A stretch of 64,000 nucleotides of DNA from Rhodothermales bacterium (GCA_022822185.1 JAJECE010000112.1:1-64000), one strand, 5' to 3'; shown: positions 32,298 to 42,874, counted from the stretch's first letter. Translations and numbers: made by a program. Notes: generated by a model not told the origin, from the sequence alone.

Positions 32298-35200
32298 CTA
32301 AAAGGACAACCGGATGCCCCAGAAAATATCCCTCGGATTCAGGAAAGTGAGAAAGCTTTGATTGGGCATATCAATATATGCTTTGTCCTCCAGCACCTGA
32401 TCAACCACACCGGAATCGGCTGCCCCCCAGGTCTCGTTGCGATAAACCAGATACTGCCGAGTCTCATATTCCCAATAAATGACCCCCTCATTGGGAGCAG
32501 TCACACTCTCCCGTGTCGGAATGCGAAGCATTGGCTGATAAGCCACCGAGTATTTGCGGTAGGCACCAATCTTGTCATCACCCGGAATATTGGTCTGATA
32601 ATCCTCCGACTCGGGGAGATGCAAAGATCGCAGATAGGACAACTGATCGTTCCCGTCAATGAACCCGTTAAAGGAAAGCCTGCGGGTATTCAACACATTG
32701 AAGATATCCACAAATAACTGTGCACGCCTGCCTGCAACAACGATATTTTTGGTGAAACGCAGGTTTGCATTCCAATAGTCCAGAAACGAAACATTGTTGA
32801 TGACACCGGGGACGGCACCGCCGCCGGTCCAGGTGAATTTTGCTCCCTGCTGCCAGTTACCGATCACACTGATTCGCCAGTCTCCCAGAATCGCATAGGA
32901 CCCAATGCGCGGCCCAAAGTCGGCTGGAGTCAGAAAGTCCAGATTCAGCCGGGCATAGGGACGGGGCTGCGGTCTGGAGGAGGCACGGCGCCGCTCCGCA
33001 TCACTTTCCGCAAATTCTCTCTGTGCAGTGGGGTTCTCAAAATTCCGGCGAAGACTGAAATACCCCGACGTAAATACCATATAGGTATAGTTCACAAAGC
33101 CTTGAATCCAGCGGCCCCGATTCCGGGATAACGTAAATTCAAAGCCCCGAATATCTTCAAATGAGTTCGGCTCAGAGATCGTATAATTCACCTGCCCGTC
33201 CCGGCTGATATATTCGGTCAGATAGGGTTGCAGAGAAACATCCTTGTAGTAACCGGCCATTCGAATCAGCAGTTGGTCAAAAAGTGACTGTTCATAGCCA
33301 AGTTCGTAGGCAACGGTCTTCGGCAGGGGATTATTGGGATCGGCAACGCGGCTGATCTGCCCGGTTTCGGTAAATTCCCGTAACAGAAATAAATTGTTCG
33401 GATCCGGAAGCGAGCGGAAGTGTCCGTAATTGAAGTAAAGTTTGCTGTATTCTGTGATCGGGAACGAGACCCCCATCCGCGGACTCAGGGCAAAGATGTG
33501 GCGCGTCGGCTCCTGCGTTAAGAGCGTGTCAATGCCTGGAGCAAACCGCGCACTGAACGCGGCATTGAATGGCTCAAACTCGTACCAGTCCCCCCCTGCA
33601 TTAAAGTAATCCAGCCGAAGTCCCAGATTCGCAATCATACCCGAGAATTCAAGCTTACCCTGCGCATAGGCGGCTCCGCGCACCGGTGTGCGGTCCCACC
33701 GGGAATGCGAGTTGCTGCTTGGCAGGAATGCATCATAACGCCCGTAGTTCACTTTCGAATCCGAGAGATTATACTCAACCCCGGTTTTGATCTGCAGGAA
33801 GCGGTTCAATTGACTGGTGAGATCCCCCTTGATATTGTAGGCCGTGACGATACTGGTATCCCGGGCATTACTCATGCCTACGCCGGTACGCATACCGTCT
33901 ACTCCAAAGGTAGGCCTTGGCTGGAACCCGAATGGTGCCTCGTCAAATCCCACTCCCCCGAACTGCACTACAGGCGATTCATCCCGCAGCCGCCCTGGAT
34001 TTGTATCATATTTTGAGCGGAAAATGTTAACACGAACCTCATAGAATGTAGAGTTACTGAGGGTATGCGTGAGTTTCAACCCACTCATTGAGTTATTGAC
34101 CTCCGTGGGGGTCCAGTAGTCGGTTGAGTAAATTCTGGCATCAATAAAACTGACACGGCTCAACTGGCCGGCAATACTGGCAGGGGACCGGAAAATCCCC
34201 GGCTGCCCGGCCCGACTGGTTGAGGTACCTGTGATACGCCCCCTTAACTGCTCAAATGTAACCTTCATTCCCGGAATTACATCCGCAGTCACCTTCACAT
34301 GTCCGGACCATTCCTGATAGCGATCCGAGTTCAATGGAATCAGGTACATGCTCTGATCTGCCCGAAATGAGGCATAAAAACGAAGTCCTGCCCAACTCTG
34401 ACCGAGATAAGGAACCGGTCCGCCAAAGCCAACATCAACGTTATAGTCAGGCTTAACCACCTCCATCGCTTTACGGTGCTGCCACAGGAATGCCTGTTGC
34501 AGTGCCTCAGGAGTCATATCATTGGCAGGATCATCATCTTTCAGCCGTTCCTCGGCAATCGCAATCCATCCTTCAAACCGCGGATACTGGCCCTGGGTGA
34601 ATTCATCCCATCCTCCGGCTTCCGTACCGGCCCACGCAACATCCGAGTCGATGAATGGACGAATCCAGTAGGAATCAGGGTCATCCGCACGAGGTCCAAA
34701 ATGTTTCTGTGCCGGGGCACTGTAACGAAAGATCGCATTCCCCGAATAGCGGTTCCGGTCTCCCTCTTTGGTCACCACATTCACGACACCTGAACGTACA
34801 TTCCCATACTCTGCATTGAAGCCGCCCGTCTGAACCTGCACTTCTTCCACAGAGGACAGACTGATACTGGTGTAGGGGGCATTGTTCCGCTCATCTCTTA
34901 AGGTCAGGCCATTGACCATAAAGGAGAGTTCATCGGAACCACTTCCACGCACGGAAAGCCCCTGAATCCCTGCCTGCAGACCAACGACGCTGTTCACGCT
35001 CGAGACCGGTAACGCCTCAATCTGATCAGAACTGACATTCAATTGGCTGTTGGACACATCCGCCTGCACAACCGGCAGTTCCGCCGTCACGACCATCTCT
35101 TCCAGCCCCACTGCATCCTCCATCAATTGAAAATTGACGGTCGTAGTCTGTTCAATATTGACTCGAACCCCCTCAACAACTTGACTGGTGAAGCCAATAA

Positions 35201-35465
35201 ATGATGAGCGGATCGTATACGTGCCGGGGGATACGTTCAGGATGGTATAGTATCCATCCAGATCCGAGGTTGCCCCCTGCAGAGTCGAGGGGATAAAGAT
35301 ATTCACTCCGGGAAGCCCCTCCCCGGACTCGTCGGTTATCTGGCCCGCAATCTTGCCGGACTGGGCAAAAACGTTTCCAGCCGACCAAACGACGATCAAA
35401 CCCAACGTATACAGAATGCGCATCTCAAACATAGGCTGCTTCGCAGCATCAAAAAAACTACACAC
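32298..35465 (-). CDS. TonB-dependent receptor with carboxypeptidase-regulatory-like domain
   Basis: GKIAGQITDESGEGLPGVNIFIPSTLQGATSDLDGYYTILNVSPGTY...; plug GLSVRGSGSDELSFMVNGLTLRD; beta-barrel C-terminus. Confidence 0.93.
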   Translation of the reverse strand: MCSFFDAAKQPMFEMRILYTLGLIVVWSAGNVFAQSGKIAGQITDESGEGLPGVNIFIPSTLQGATSDLDGYYTILNVSPGTYTIRSSFIGFTSQVVEGVRVNIEQTTTVNFQLMEDAVGLEEMVVTAELPVVQADVSNSQLNVSSDQIEALPVSSVNSVVGLQAGIQGLSVRGSGSDELSFMVNGLTLRDERNNAPYTSISLSSVEEVQVQTGGFNAEYGNVRSGVVNVVTKEGDRNRYSGNAIFRYSAPAQKHFGPRADDPDSYWIRPFIDSDVAWAGTEAGGWDEFTQGQYPRFEGWIAIAEERLKDDDPANDMTPEALQQAFLWQHRKAMEVVKPDYNVDVGFGGPVPYLGQSWAGLRFYASFRADQSMYLIPLNSDRYQEWSGHVKVTADVIPGMKVTFEQLRGRITGTSTSRAGQPGIFRSPASIAGQLSRVSFIDARIYSTDYWTPTEVNNSMSGLKLTHTLSNSTFYEVRVNIFRSKYDTNPGRLRDESPVVQFGGVGFDEAPFGFQPRPTFGVDGMRTGVGMSNARDTSIVTAYNIKGDLTSQLNRFLQIKTGVEYNLSDSKVNYGRYDAFLPSSNSHSRWDRTPVRGAAYAQGKLEFSGMIANLGLRLDYFNAGGDWYEFEPFNAAFSARFAPGIDTLLTQEPTRHIFALSPRMGVSFPITEYSKLYFNYGHFRSLPDPNNLFLLREFTETGQISRVADPNNPLPKTVAYELGYEQSLFDQLLIRMAGYYKDVSLQPYLTEYISRDGQVNYTISEPNSFEDIRGFEFTLSRNRGRWIQGFVNYTYMVFTSGYFSLRRNFENPTAQREFAESDAERRRASSRPQPRPYARLNLDFLTPADFGPRIGSYAILGDWRISVIGNWQQGAKFTWTGGGAVPGVINNVSFLDYWNANLRFTKNIVVAGRRAQLFVDIFNVLNTRRLSFNGFIDGNDQLSYLRSLHLPESEDYQTNIPGDDKIGAYRKYSVAYQPMLRIPTRESVTAPNEGVIYWEYETRQYLVYRNETWGAADSGVVDQVLEDKAYIDMPNQSFLTFLNPRDIFWGIRLSF

Positions 35466-36046
35466 AGTACAGATCTGAATCAGCAGGCATGCTTCCCTCC
35501 GAAACCCGTGACGTTACAGAGTCAGCCTTTCCTGCCCGCAAAGCTCAGATCAAACCGTAATTTTTGTGTAATATAAACGCTTTTCCCCCTATTATCACAA
35601 ACTTTTCTCGAATTCACACAAACTTCACAATTTGGGCATTTCCCTGATCAGGGCGGGTCAGGTCAGGTTTTCCAGACAGGGGATCAGGGCTGCGGTGCAC
35701 GATTTTGAGAATTGTGTTGACAAATCCACCAATAGAAAATCGGGATCCATTCTGCGAATGGTCTCCTGTAATTACAGTGCACTCCCCCTGTCATCAGATG
35801 CGGAGGCAATCTGCCCCGCATGCATCATTTATGAATGTCAGGCAGATCTGCTCCAGACGAACTTGCACCTGTAAGATCAGCGCTCCGAAGCCGTCTTCGG
35901 GATTCGACGGACCAAATCTGTAGAAGGCAAAGCAACGCGTCAAGCCTCCTACACATTGACGGGCAATGCCCCACTTTCGCATACAACCTTATAACGAAAC
36001 CGGCAAACTGCCCCGGACTCCCCGGCCCAATTCCATTCGCCAAAAA

Positions 36047-36886
36047 CTACTGACCACCCAGGATCAGAGGAAGCCCATCTCCACCACCGCCAACGATGAC
36101 CGTTTTGCTGTTCGGTGAATTCGCCAGTTGCTGCGTCGCCTCAATTCCCTTGAAGCGGAGGAATTGTGACGTGAGGCTTGCCGTGATAATCTGCTGATAG
36201 GCAGCTTCCCCTTCAGCCTCAATGCGCTTGCGCTCTGCTTCCAGGCGTTCTTTATCAATGGTGAACTCGTATCTCTCCGCCTCCTGTTCCTCTTTCAACT
36301 TATTTTCAATCGCCATCTTGATTTGCTCTGGAAGCCGTACATCCCGAATCAAAATCGCCTCAATGATTACATTTTCACTCTCTACACTCTCCTTCACCCT
36401 GGAAAAAATCTGATCCTGCAATTCCGTTCTCCGGCTGGAATAGAGCTCTTCGGGAGTAAACTGCCCAATCACCTCACGAACGACACTTCGAAGCTCCGGA
36501 CCGATGAGTTTCCGGAAATAATCAACCCCGTAGTCTATATGCAACACTGGAAGCGAATCCGAACTCGGACGCCAACGTACCGAAATATCCGTGCCGATTG
36601 ACAGCCCGTTTGAGGAGAGGGCCTCCATATTCTCAAGCCTCTCCTGCACGCGAACATCATATTTGATGACCGTGACCCACGGTGCATGGAGATGGATCCC
36701 CTCACCGTATACATCATCCCGATCCGTTCCTCCGAGGGGAGAATATCGGACACCCGCCTCACCGGAGACGAGTGTCGTGGTCATGCAACCGGCCGCCATT
36801 GCACCGATAACAAGGACGATTGCGGCGAGTATTGCTCCTCGCGTCAACAGGCGAGACATGTTCGGCATACTTGATCTGCTGTTCAT
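36047..36886 (-). CDS. SPFH/prohibitin-family protein
   Basis: GEAGVRYSPLGGTDRDDVYGEGIHLHAPWVTVIKYDVRVQER...LTSQFLRFKGIEATQQLANSPNSKTVIVGGG. Confidence 0.88.
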   Translation of the reverse strand: MNSRSSMPNMSRLLTRGAILAAIVLVIGAMAAGCMTTTLVSGEAGVRYSPLGGTDRDDVYGEGIHLHAPWVTVIKYDVRVQERLENMEALSSNGLSIGTDISVRWRPSSDSLPVLHIDYGVDYFRKLIGPELRSVVREVIGQFTPEELYSSRRTELQDQIFSRVKESVESENVIIEAILIRDVRLPEQIKMAIENKLKEEQEAERYEFTIDKERLEAERKRIEAEGEAAYQQIITASLTSQFLRFKGIEATQQLANSPNSKTVIVGGGGDGLPLILGGQ

Positions 36887-36979
36887 TTCTTATCCTTAAA
36901 GGAAGTCTGGTGATGTGTACGAAACCGCTTCAACGATTTACCCGATCACTTGTTCCACGGTTGATTTCGCCTTATTAAC

Positions 36980-37996
36980 ATGATACAAACGCTTAAAAAG
37001 CTAATTGGCACAGAGGCTGCGATTGAAGAGAACGTCCAGTTGGCTCCCTATACGACCATGCAGGTCGGGGGGCCGGCAGATTTTTTCATAAAAACCGCCA
37101 GTGCTTCTGCACTGGAGTGTGCGGTCAGGGCTGTCCGTGAACTGGAAGTCCCCTATTTTCTGCTGGGAAAGGGGGCCAATATTATTATTGGAGATGCCGG
37201 CTTCCGCGGTGTTGTGATCCATAATGTTGCCGGTCGAATCTGCGTTAACGGAAATCTGGTTACCGCAGAAAGCGGTGCAACCGTATATCCTGCACTTATT
37301 GAACTTGCTGCAGCACAGTCTCTCTCCGGCCTTGAGCACTACGTTGGAATTCCCTCCACCGTCGGCGGTGCGCTCTGGCAGAATCTCCATTTTCTCTCCC
37401 CTGCCCCGGCCCGTGAACGTACGATGTTCATTGAAGAGGTGCTGGACTATGCGGATCTTCTGACCGAGAAAAATGAATCCAAACGTGTCGGGGTTGATTA
37501 TTTTGAGTTCGGGTACGATAAATCCATTCTGCACTGGCGGGATGACATTGTGCTGAGCGCTACATTTCGGCTCCGGGAAACAGATAAGGCCGACATCTAC
37601 CGGATCATGAAGGAAAACCTCGCCTGGCGTGCATTACGGCATCCTGACCTGAAGACAGAGCCGAGCGTCGGATCCATCTTCAAAAAAATTCAGGGCATTG
37701 GAGCCGGGAGGCTCATTGACGAATGTGGCCTTAAGGGGGCTAGTTTTGGAGGCATGGTCGTCGCACACCGCCATGCCAACATTATTATTAATCACGCAGA
37801 CGGAACTGCAGCCGATCTCCAGGCACTTGTCGCCTATGTTCAAAAGGAGGTCGCCCGACAGACCGGGTACCATCTGGAAACGGAAATTGAATTTGTCGGC
37901 GACTTTGCTCCTCCGACCCGTGGACACCCCGTCTTTCTGCCCCGGCCCGAAGGTTTGATTACGGCTGAGGAATTAGCAGCGCGTCACGCACCATGA
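36980..37996 (+). CDS. murB: UDP-N-acetylmuramate dehydrogenase
   Basis: YTTMQVGGPADFFIKTASASALECAVR, LGKGANIIIGDAGFRGVVIHN, GIPSTVGGALWQN, EPSVGSIFKK. Confidence 0.92.
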   Translation: MIQTLKKLIGTEAAIEENVQLAPYTTMQVGGPADFFIKTASASALECAVRAVRELEVPYFLLGKGANIIIGDAGFRGVVIHNVAGRICVNGNLVTAESGATVYPALIELAAAQSLSGLEHYVGIPSTVGGALWQNLHFLSPAPARERTMFIEEVLDYADLLTEKNESKRVGVDYFEFGYDKSILHWRDDIVLSATFRLRETDKADIYRIMKENLAWRALRHPDLKTEPSVGSIFKKIQGIGAGRLIDECGLKGASFGGMVVAHRHANIIINHADGTAADLQALVAYVQKEVARQTGYHLETEIEFVGDFAPPTRGHPVFLPRPEGLITAEELAARHAP

Positions 37997-38697
37997 GCAT
38001 GTCCAACGAGCCATCCAGCTGGATTGCCGGGGCAACGGCGGTGCTCCTGAAGGATCTCCGCCTGGAACTGCGTAATAAATCCGTGCTGGGCACCCTGCTC
38101 ATCTTCGTACTCAGCACTCTGTTTGTAGTCTCATTTGCAGCAGCAAGCACTGACCTTGCCTCTGGAACGAAGGCCGGGTTACTTTGGGTTGTAGTCCTTT
38201 TTACGGCAGCACTGGGACTGGGACGCGCATTTCTGTCTGAGCAGGAACGCGGAACTGTAATTTTTTTGCGATTGCATACGCAGCCGCAGATGGTCTATCT
38301 CGGCAAACTTTGCTACGGCTTCCTGACACTTCTGTGTGCGAATGCGGTTTCCTCGCTGGTATTTCTGGTGCTGCTGAATGTTGAGGTGGCATTGCCGGGC
38401 CTTTTTGTTTTGACGATCTGTCTGGGGACTTTGGGGCTTGCGGGAGCGGCCACGCTTCTGTCGGCAATTATTTCACGAACGGCACGCGGCGGACCGCTGC
38501 TTCCCGTGCTGCTCTTCCCGATTTTGATCCCTTTACTGCTTTCTGCCGTTGAAGCCACTCATTTAAGTTTTACAGGGCAATCTTTTGCCACAGATGGATG
38601 GAGTGCCGCGATTGGATCCTTAGTGACGATGGTGAGTTTCTCCGGGGTTGTGATTGCCGCGTCTATCCTTCTTTTCGACTATGTTTGGGAAACCTAA
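37993..38697 (+). CDS. ccmB: Heme exporter protein CcmB
   Basis: LLKDLRLELRNKSVLGTLLIFVLSTLFVVSF, FLSEQERGTVIFLRLHTQPQMVYLGKLCYG; ATGA overlap with murB. Confidence 0.88.
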   Translation: MSMSNEPSSWIAGATAVLLKDLRLELRNKSVLGTLLIFVLSTLFVVSFAAASTDLASGTKAGLLWVVVLFTAALGLGRAFLSEQERGTVIFLRLHTQPQMVYLGKLCYGFLTLLCANAVSSLVFLVLLNVEVALPGLFVLTICLGTLGLAGAATLLSAIISRTARGGPLLPVLLFPILIPLLLSAVEATHLSFTGQSFATDGWSAAIGSLVTMVSFSGVVIAASILLFDYVWET

Positions 38698-38712
38698 AAA
38701 GAATTCCACCTG

Positions 38713-39420
38713 ATGCCTCGTAACTACAAGGGCATCCGCCTGATCATCATCATCTGGGTAACACTCGTTCTCCTGGGAGCATTTTCTTTTGCGGGAGCAT
38801 GGCTGAATATCCCACATGTAGCCATGCTGGAGCACACGGCCCGGAATCTGTATTTCCATGTTCCGATGTGGTTTACGATGATGGCATTGACGGCTCTTTC
38901 TGCCGTTCATGCGATTCAACACCTGCGAACGAAGAACCCGGTGAGTGACCTCCGGTCCAGCACTGCCGCGCTGGTGGCGATTGTGTTTGGGCTGTTAGGC
39001 CTGGCAACCGGGAGTATGTGGGCACGGTTTACCTGGTATGAGGGGACGAATATCTGGTGGAATTTTGATCCAAAGCAATCCATGGCCGCAGTCCAAGTAC
39101 TGATCTACTGTGCGTATTTTGCCCTTCGGGGTGCGTTAGATGATCCAGTCATACGGGCAAGGATTGCCGCTGTCTACAATGTTTTTGCATTTGCAACCGT
39201 GCCTTTTCTGCTGTATGTGCTTCCGCGCCAGTTGGAGAGTCTGCACCCTGGTGCGGAGGGGAATCCGGCATTCAGTGACATTACCGATCCGATCATGCGC
39301 GTGGTATTCTACCCGGCGGTCCTTGGATTCATCGGACTCGGATGGCTGCTCTATACGCAACGCGTCCGGTTAGCACATGCCTCGGACACCCTGCAATCTA
39401 TTCTGGAAAAGCATTCATGA
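38713..39420 (+). CDS. ccmC: Heme export/cytochrome c assembly protein CcmC
   Basis: YFHVPMWFTMMALTALSAVHAI, WARFTWYEGTNIWWNFDPKQSMAAV (WWD-like) motif. Confidence 0.92.
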   Translation: MPRNYKGIRLIIIIWVTLVLLGAFSFAGAWLNIPHVAMLEHTARNLYFHVPMWFTMMALTALSAVHAIQHLRTKNPVSDLRSSTAALVAIVFGLLGLATGSMWARFTWYEGTNIWWNFDPKQSMAAVQVLIYCAYFALRGALDDPVIRARIAAVYNVFAFATVPFLLYVLPRQLESLHPGAEGNPAFSDITDPIMRVVFYPAVLGFIGLGWLLYTQRVRLAHASDTLQSILEKHS

Positions 39421-39626
39421 CTTACCGTATTATGTTCTCTCTACTCCTGCAGACTTCCGACTTTGAAGCGACGATGCTGGACAATGATAAGTTGATGGTT
39501 GTTCTGGCGGTTGTCCTGATCATCTGGACGGGGATCGTGATCTTCATCTATGCAACCGACCGGAAAATTAATCGCCTTGAGTCCTCGGTGCAACATCTTC
39601 TCAAACGGGAAGAGACACACGAATAA
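39417..39626 (+). CDS. ccmD: CcmD-like small membrane protein
   Basis: DNDKLMVVLAVVLIIWTGIVIFIYATDRKINRLE; ATGA overlap with ccmC. Confidence 0.7.
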   Translation: MTYRIMFSLLLQTSDFEATMLDNDKLMVVLAVVLIIWTGIVIFIYATDRKINRLESSVQHLLKREETHE

Positions 39627-39843
39627 GTGAATGCCAATGCGATTTGATCGTCCGCATGATTCTGAATCCTGCTGGCGCAAGCACAGATGGTAGATGGTCA
39701 CATTCTGACCTGTTTATCCTTTGCCTGAACATCTGACCAAAGGGGCCGTGCAACCTTGATGGTATCTGATCGGCATGACACCGCAAACCATGCAAGGAAA
39801 CTACCGTTGACATCTCGTCAGGATTATCTGTGCGCTTACAGCC

Positions 39844-41136
39844 ATGAAACTTCAAAAGTTAAATCTCAAGCGATACAAGTGTTTTCGTGAGGATATAAAC
39901 TTTGGAATTGCCCCTTTAACCATTCTTGCTGGGGCGAATAATTCCGGCAAAACAGCGCTGGCCCGGGCAATTCATTTATTGGTGAGCAGCCTTGTTCTCT
40001 CGGGGAATGATAGCCATGAACCGCTATTGATCCATGCAGATGAGATCCGTCACGGGAGAACCTTTGTGGATTTAGTGAATGGACATGCCATACATGGCAA
40101 GTTGTCCCTGTCTGCTGAACTGGCAAATGGGAGCAATGAATCTCTTCTAAACGTAACAGTCCAAAATGTGGAAAAATCACCAAAACCAGACGATCGCCAG
40201 ATTCTAAACTGATGTTTGGATAGCGGAACAGATCGCATTGAAGCGCAAAGAAAAAGCATTGATCCGCAATCTCTGTATGATGTATCTGTATCGGGAAGAG
40301 AGCCGGATGAACGTCCTATCGCCTGGAGAGGGGTATTGCCTCAGAAAACGCATCAACTCCCAAACTGGATTGATCCTCAAATTGAGGAAATCAGAAAATG
40401 GGCCAACGGTGTTCGCTATCTTAAGTGTCCACGTCGTATTGCTTCATCGCATTTTACGACGGAATCCTATTCTCCTGGTGCGCATGATACAAATGGAATG
40501 CATGCGCCTATGGCTTTAGCCGCAAACAATGATCTATGGGATTCTGTCAGGGAATGGTATCGAAAAGCTTTTGGGGTGAGCCTTGAACTTAAAACTGAGG
40601 GTCGATACTTTGACCTAACCGTAAGATCAAATTCTAACGGTGCTAATATCCCCCTTGACCAATCTGGTGCCGGACTCTCACAGGTTTTACCCGTTGCGGT
40701 GGCCGCCTTGACTGCAAACCAATCGGAGCCGGGAGTTGACATCATCAAACATCCAGAAACTGGACTTCAGCCCGCCGCCCATGCTCATGTCGCAGAACTT
40801 TTTCTGGAAAATCTCGCGAAATGTGAACGATCCACGATTCTTGAGACCCACTCGGAAATGATACTGCTTCGTACGCGGCGCTGGATTGCAGAAAAGCGAC
40901 TTTCGCCCGAGGATGTACTTGTGTATTGGCTCTATGTGGATCCTGACGATGGGGCTGGTCTCAGGAAAATCACGATAAATGAACGCGGTCAAATGGGAAA
41001 TTCGCCCCATGGAATCTTCAGCGAAGACTATGAAGAGGTCTTGGCCATCCGCCGGGCAATTGCACACAATGAAGCAATGAACATGAATGCGCATAACATT
41101 GGACCTTCCACAGCGATTGATTCAAACGTCCAATAA
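39844..41136 (+). pseudogene. OLD/AAA_15-like ATPase with DUF3696-like C-terminus, interrupted by in-frame TGA at 40210-40212
   Basis: ORFs 39844..40212 and 40216..41136 are in the same frame separated by one TGA; Walker A LAGANNSGKTALA, later LDQSGAGLSQVLPV, IIKHPETGLQPAAHAH, ILETHSEMILLRTRRWIAE. Confidence 0.75.
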
Positions 41137-41366
41137 TCGCTCAATGATATTCCCGATAAGATGGCAGATCGGTGACATCTTGACAGACTTCGGATCACAT
41201 GTATCCTTCCTCTACTTTTTACAGAAACACCATGCATCCATCACCGGGGAGGCATACTTGAACCATTTTGAGCGCCAATCGAATCGGAAACTTGGGATTC
41301 TGAAATACTGCACGGGGACTATTCGGACGAACCGTAGTAGAATTCACCAGCCAGATTATTCAAACC

Positions 41367-41762
41367 ATGCGTAAGCCTCGTACTATTATCAGCCTGATCA
41401 GCCTTGTAGCATTTGCATCACTGCTTCTGTTCAACTTCGGGGAACAGGTCAGTGGCTATATGCTTTTCTCCGAAGCGGAAGCTTCAGGAGCACATGCTCA
41501 TGTGGTTGGTTACTGGGTACAGCCGGAAACCGCACATTACGACCCGGAAGTCAATCTCTTCACGTTTCATATGCAGGATGATGAAGGGACCGTACGAAAA
41601 GTCCACTATCACAACACAAAGCCAGCCAGTTTTGAGAATGCAGAAAAACTGGTCGTGGAGGGCCGTCTGAATGGAAATATCTTTGAGGCGGAACATATTC
41701 TCATGAAATGCCCATCCAAGTACAGTGAAACCAATACGCTTGATCAAATTCCGCCATCTTAA
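41367..41762 (+). CDS. ccmE: Cytochrome c maturation heme chaperone CcmE (CxxxY variant)
   Basis: VVGYWVQPETAHYDPEVNLFTFHMQDDEGTVRKVHYHNTKPASFENAEKLVVEGRLNGNIFEAEHILMKCPSKY. Confidence 0.85.
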   Translation: MRKPRTIISLISLVAFASLLLFNFGEQVSGYMLFSEAEASGAHAHVVGYWVQPETAHYDPEVNLFTFHMQDDEGTVRKVHYHNTKPASFENAEKLVVEGRLNGNIFEAEHILMKCPSKYSETNTLDQIPPS

Positions 41763-42160
41763 TTCCACAAATACCGCGCTCACCACTTCCGATGCTTAGC
41801 CCCACGCTGCCTGTCGGTGCTGCATCCCTATACACATAAGAGCAAGGGAACACCACCTAATGGGTTATTTCTACCGAAAACGACCATTAATTTATCTGAA
41901 TTGGATTGGTAGGCAATGATTCAGGCCGTACCCGATGGTTTTGTGATGCATTCCAATGGAGTAGCCCAAAAACTGTGGACATATTTGAACTCCACGCAAA
42001 CCCCCAAATCTAGATTCCTGCCAGAAATGCAGCCTCAAATATGGGGAAACGAAGAAGATCCAGATGAGAGAAATTCTCGTCCCAGAACTGGACAAGCCAA
42101 CTAACAGTATCCCACCGGCTCCTTTAGCGAGTCTAAACTCTGTCAGCACCTCGCAAGGGA

Positions 42161-42517
42161 CTAAGTGCAAGACGTTTCCATGGACCGCTGGCCTTGCGTA
42201 ACTGGAAACGACGCGGAGCCACCTAAAGAATTAACCTCCCATGATCTATTTGAAAGCACACCTTCTATCCTTGAGAGCCGACCGTTCATTGCAACTATTA
42301 AATCCTTCAACGAGTCTAACAGCCTGTAAATCGCATCTATTCTTCTATTCATCTCAAGACCCTGAGCATCAATTTTCTCGCTAAGATGGTCATATTTATC
42401 CTTGAGAAGGTGATACACACTGTCTATTCGCTTAATCGTTGAGATATGCATTCGCCATAACAGAGCAACAATTCCTGAAGCAATGGCCGCAATTGAGATG
42501 ATCATTGGTGTTTCCAT
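42161..42517 (-). CDS. Small single-TM coiled-coil protein
   Basis: N-terminal IISIAAIASGIVALLW TM, then heptad-like IDSVYHLLKDKYDHLSEKIDAQGLEMNRRIDAIYRLLDSLKDLI. Confidence 0.5.
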   Translation of the reverse strand: METPMIISIAAIASGIVALLWRMHISTIKRIDSVYHLLKDKYDHLSEKIDAQGLEMNRRIDAIYRLLDSLKDLIVAMNGRLSRIEGVLSNRSWEVNSLGGSASFPVTQGQRSMETSCT

Positions 42518-42874
42518 AACGTTAATCAGAAAAGTTTGCGATATCTATGCCCCTTCACACATGCTCAGGTTCCAGATGTTGAAATTCCTGTCTCTATAAA
42601 AAGTCCCCAGACCCCAAAATGGCATGCACATACGTTGGCATTTCGGAACAGGCAAAGGCCTTTTTCGCTGATCTGACATGATGCTCCTAGCCCGATTGCA
42701 CATGTCTCTGTACAATTGGTGTCTGCTCTATTGCTGATCTGGACTCAACCAGATTCGGGGCGGCAAGGGAAACCAGTACGAATCCGCATAAATACGCTGA
42801 ATCAGTGTCACGGGATCTGAAATTGCCTGCAATGCAATCAAGTTGGAGTTGAGGTCGTACAACCGGCGGAAAAC

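Noticed and set aside
35466-36046. Intergenic region as a possible structured RNA or riboswitch
   Set aside because: No recognisable RNase P, tmRNA, SRP or riboswitch consensus; small ORFs inside are not convincing.
41087-41374. 95-aa ORF between the split ATPase and ccmE
   Set aside because: Overlaps the ATPase end in another frame and shows no recognisable motif; not supported as a partner gene.
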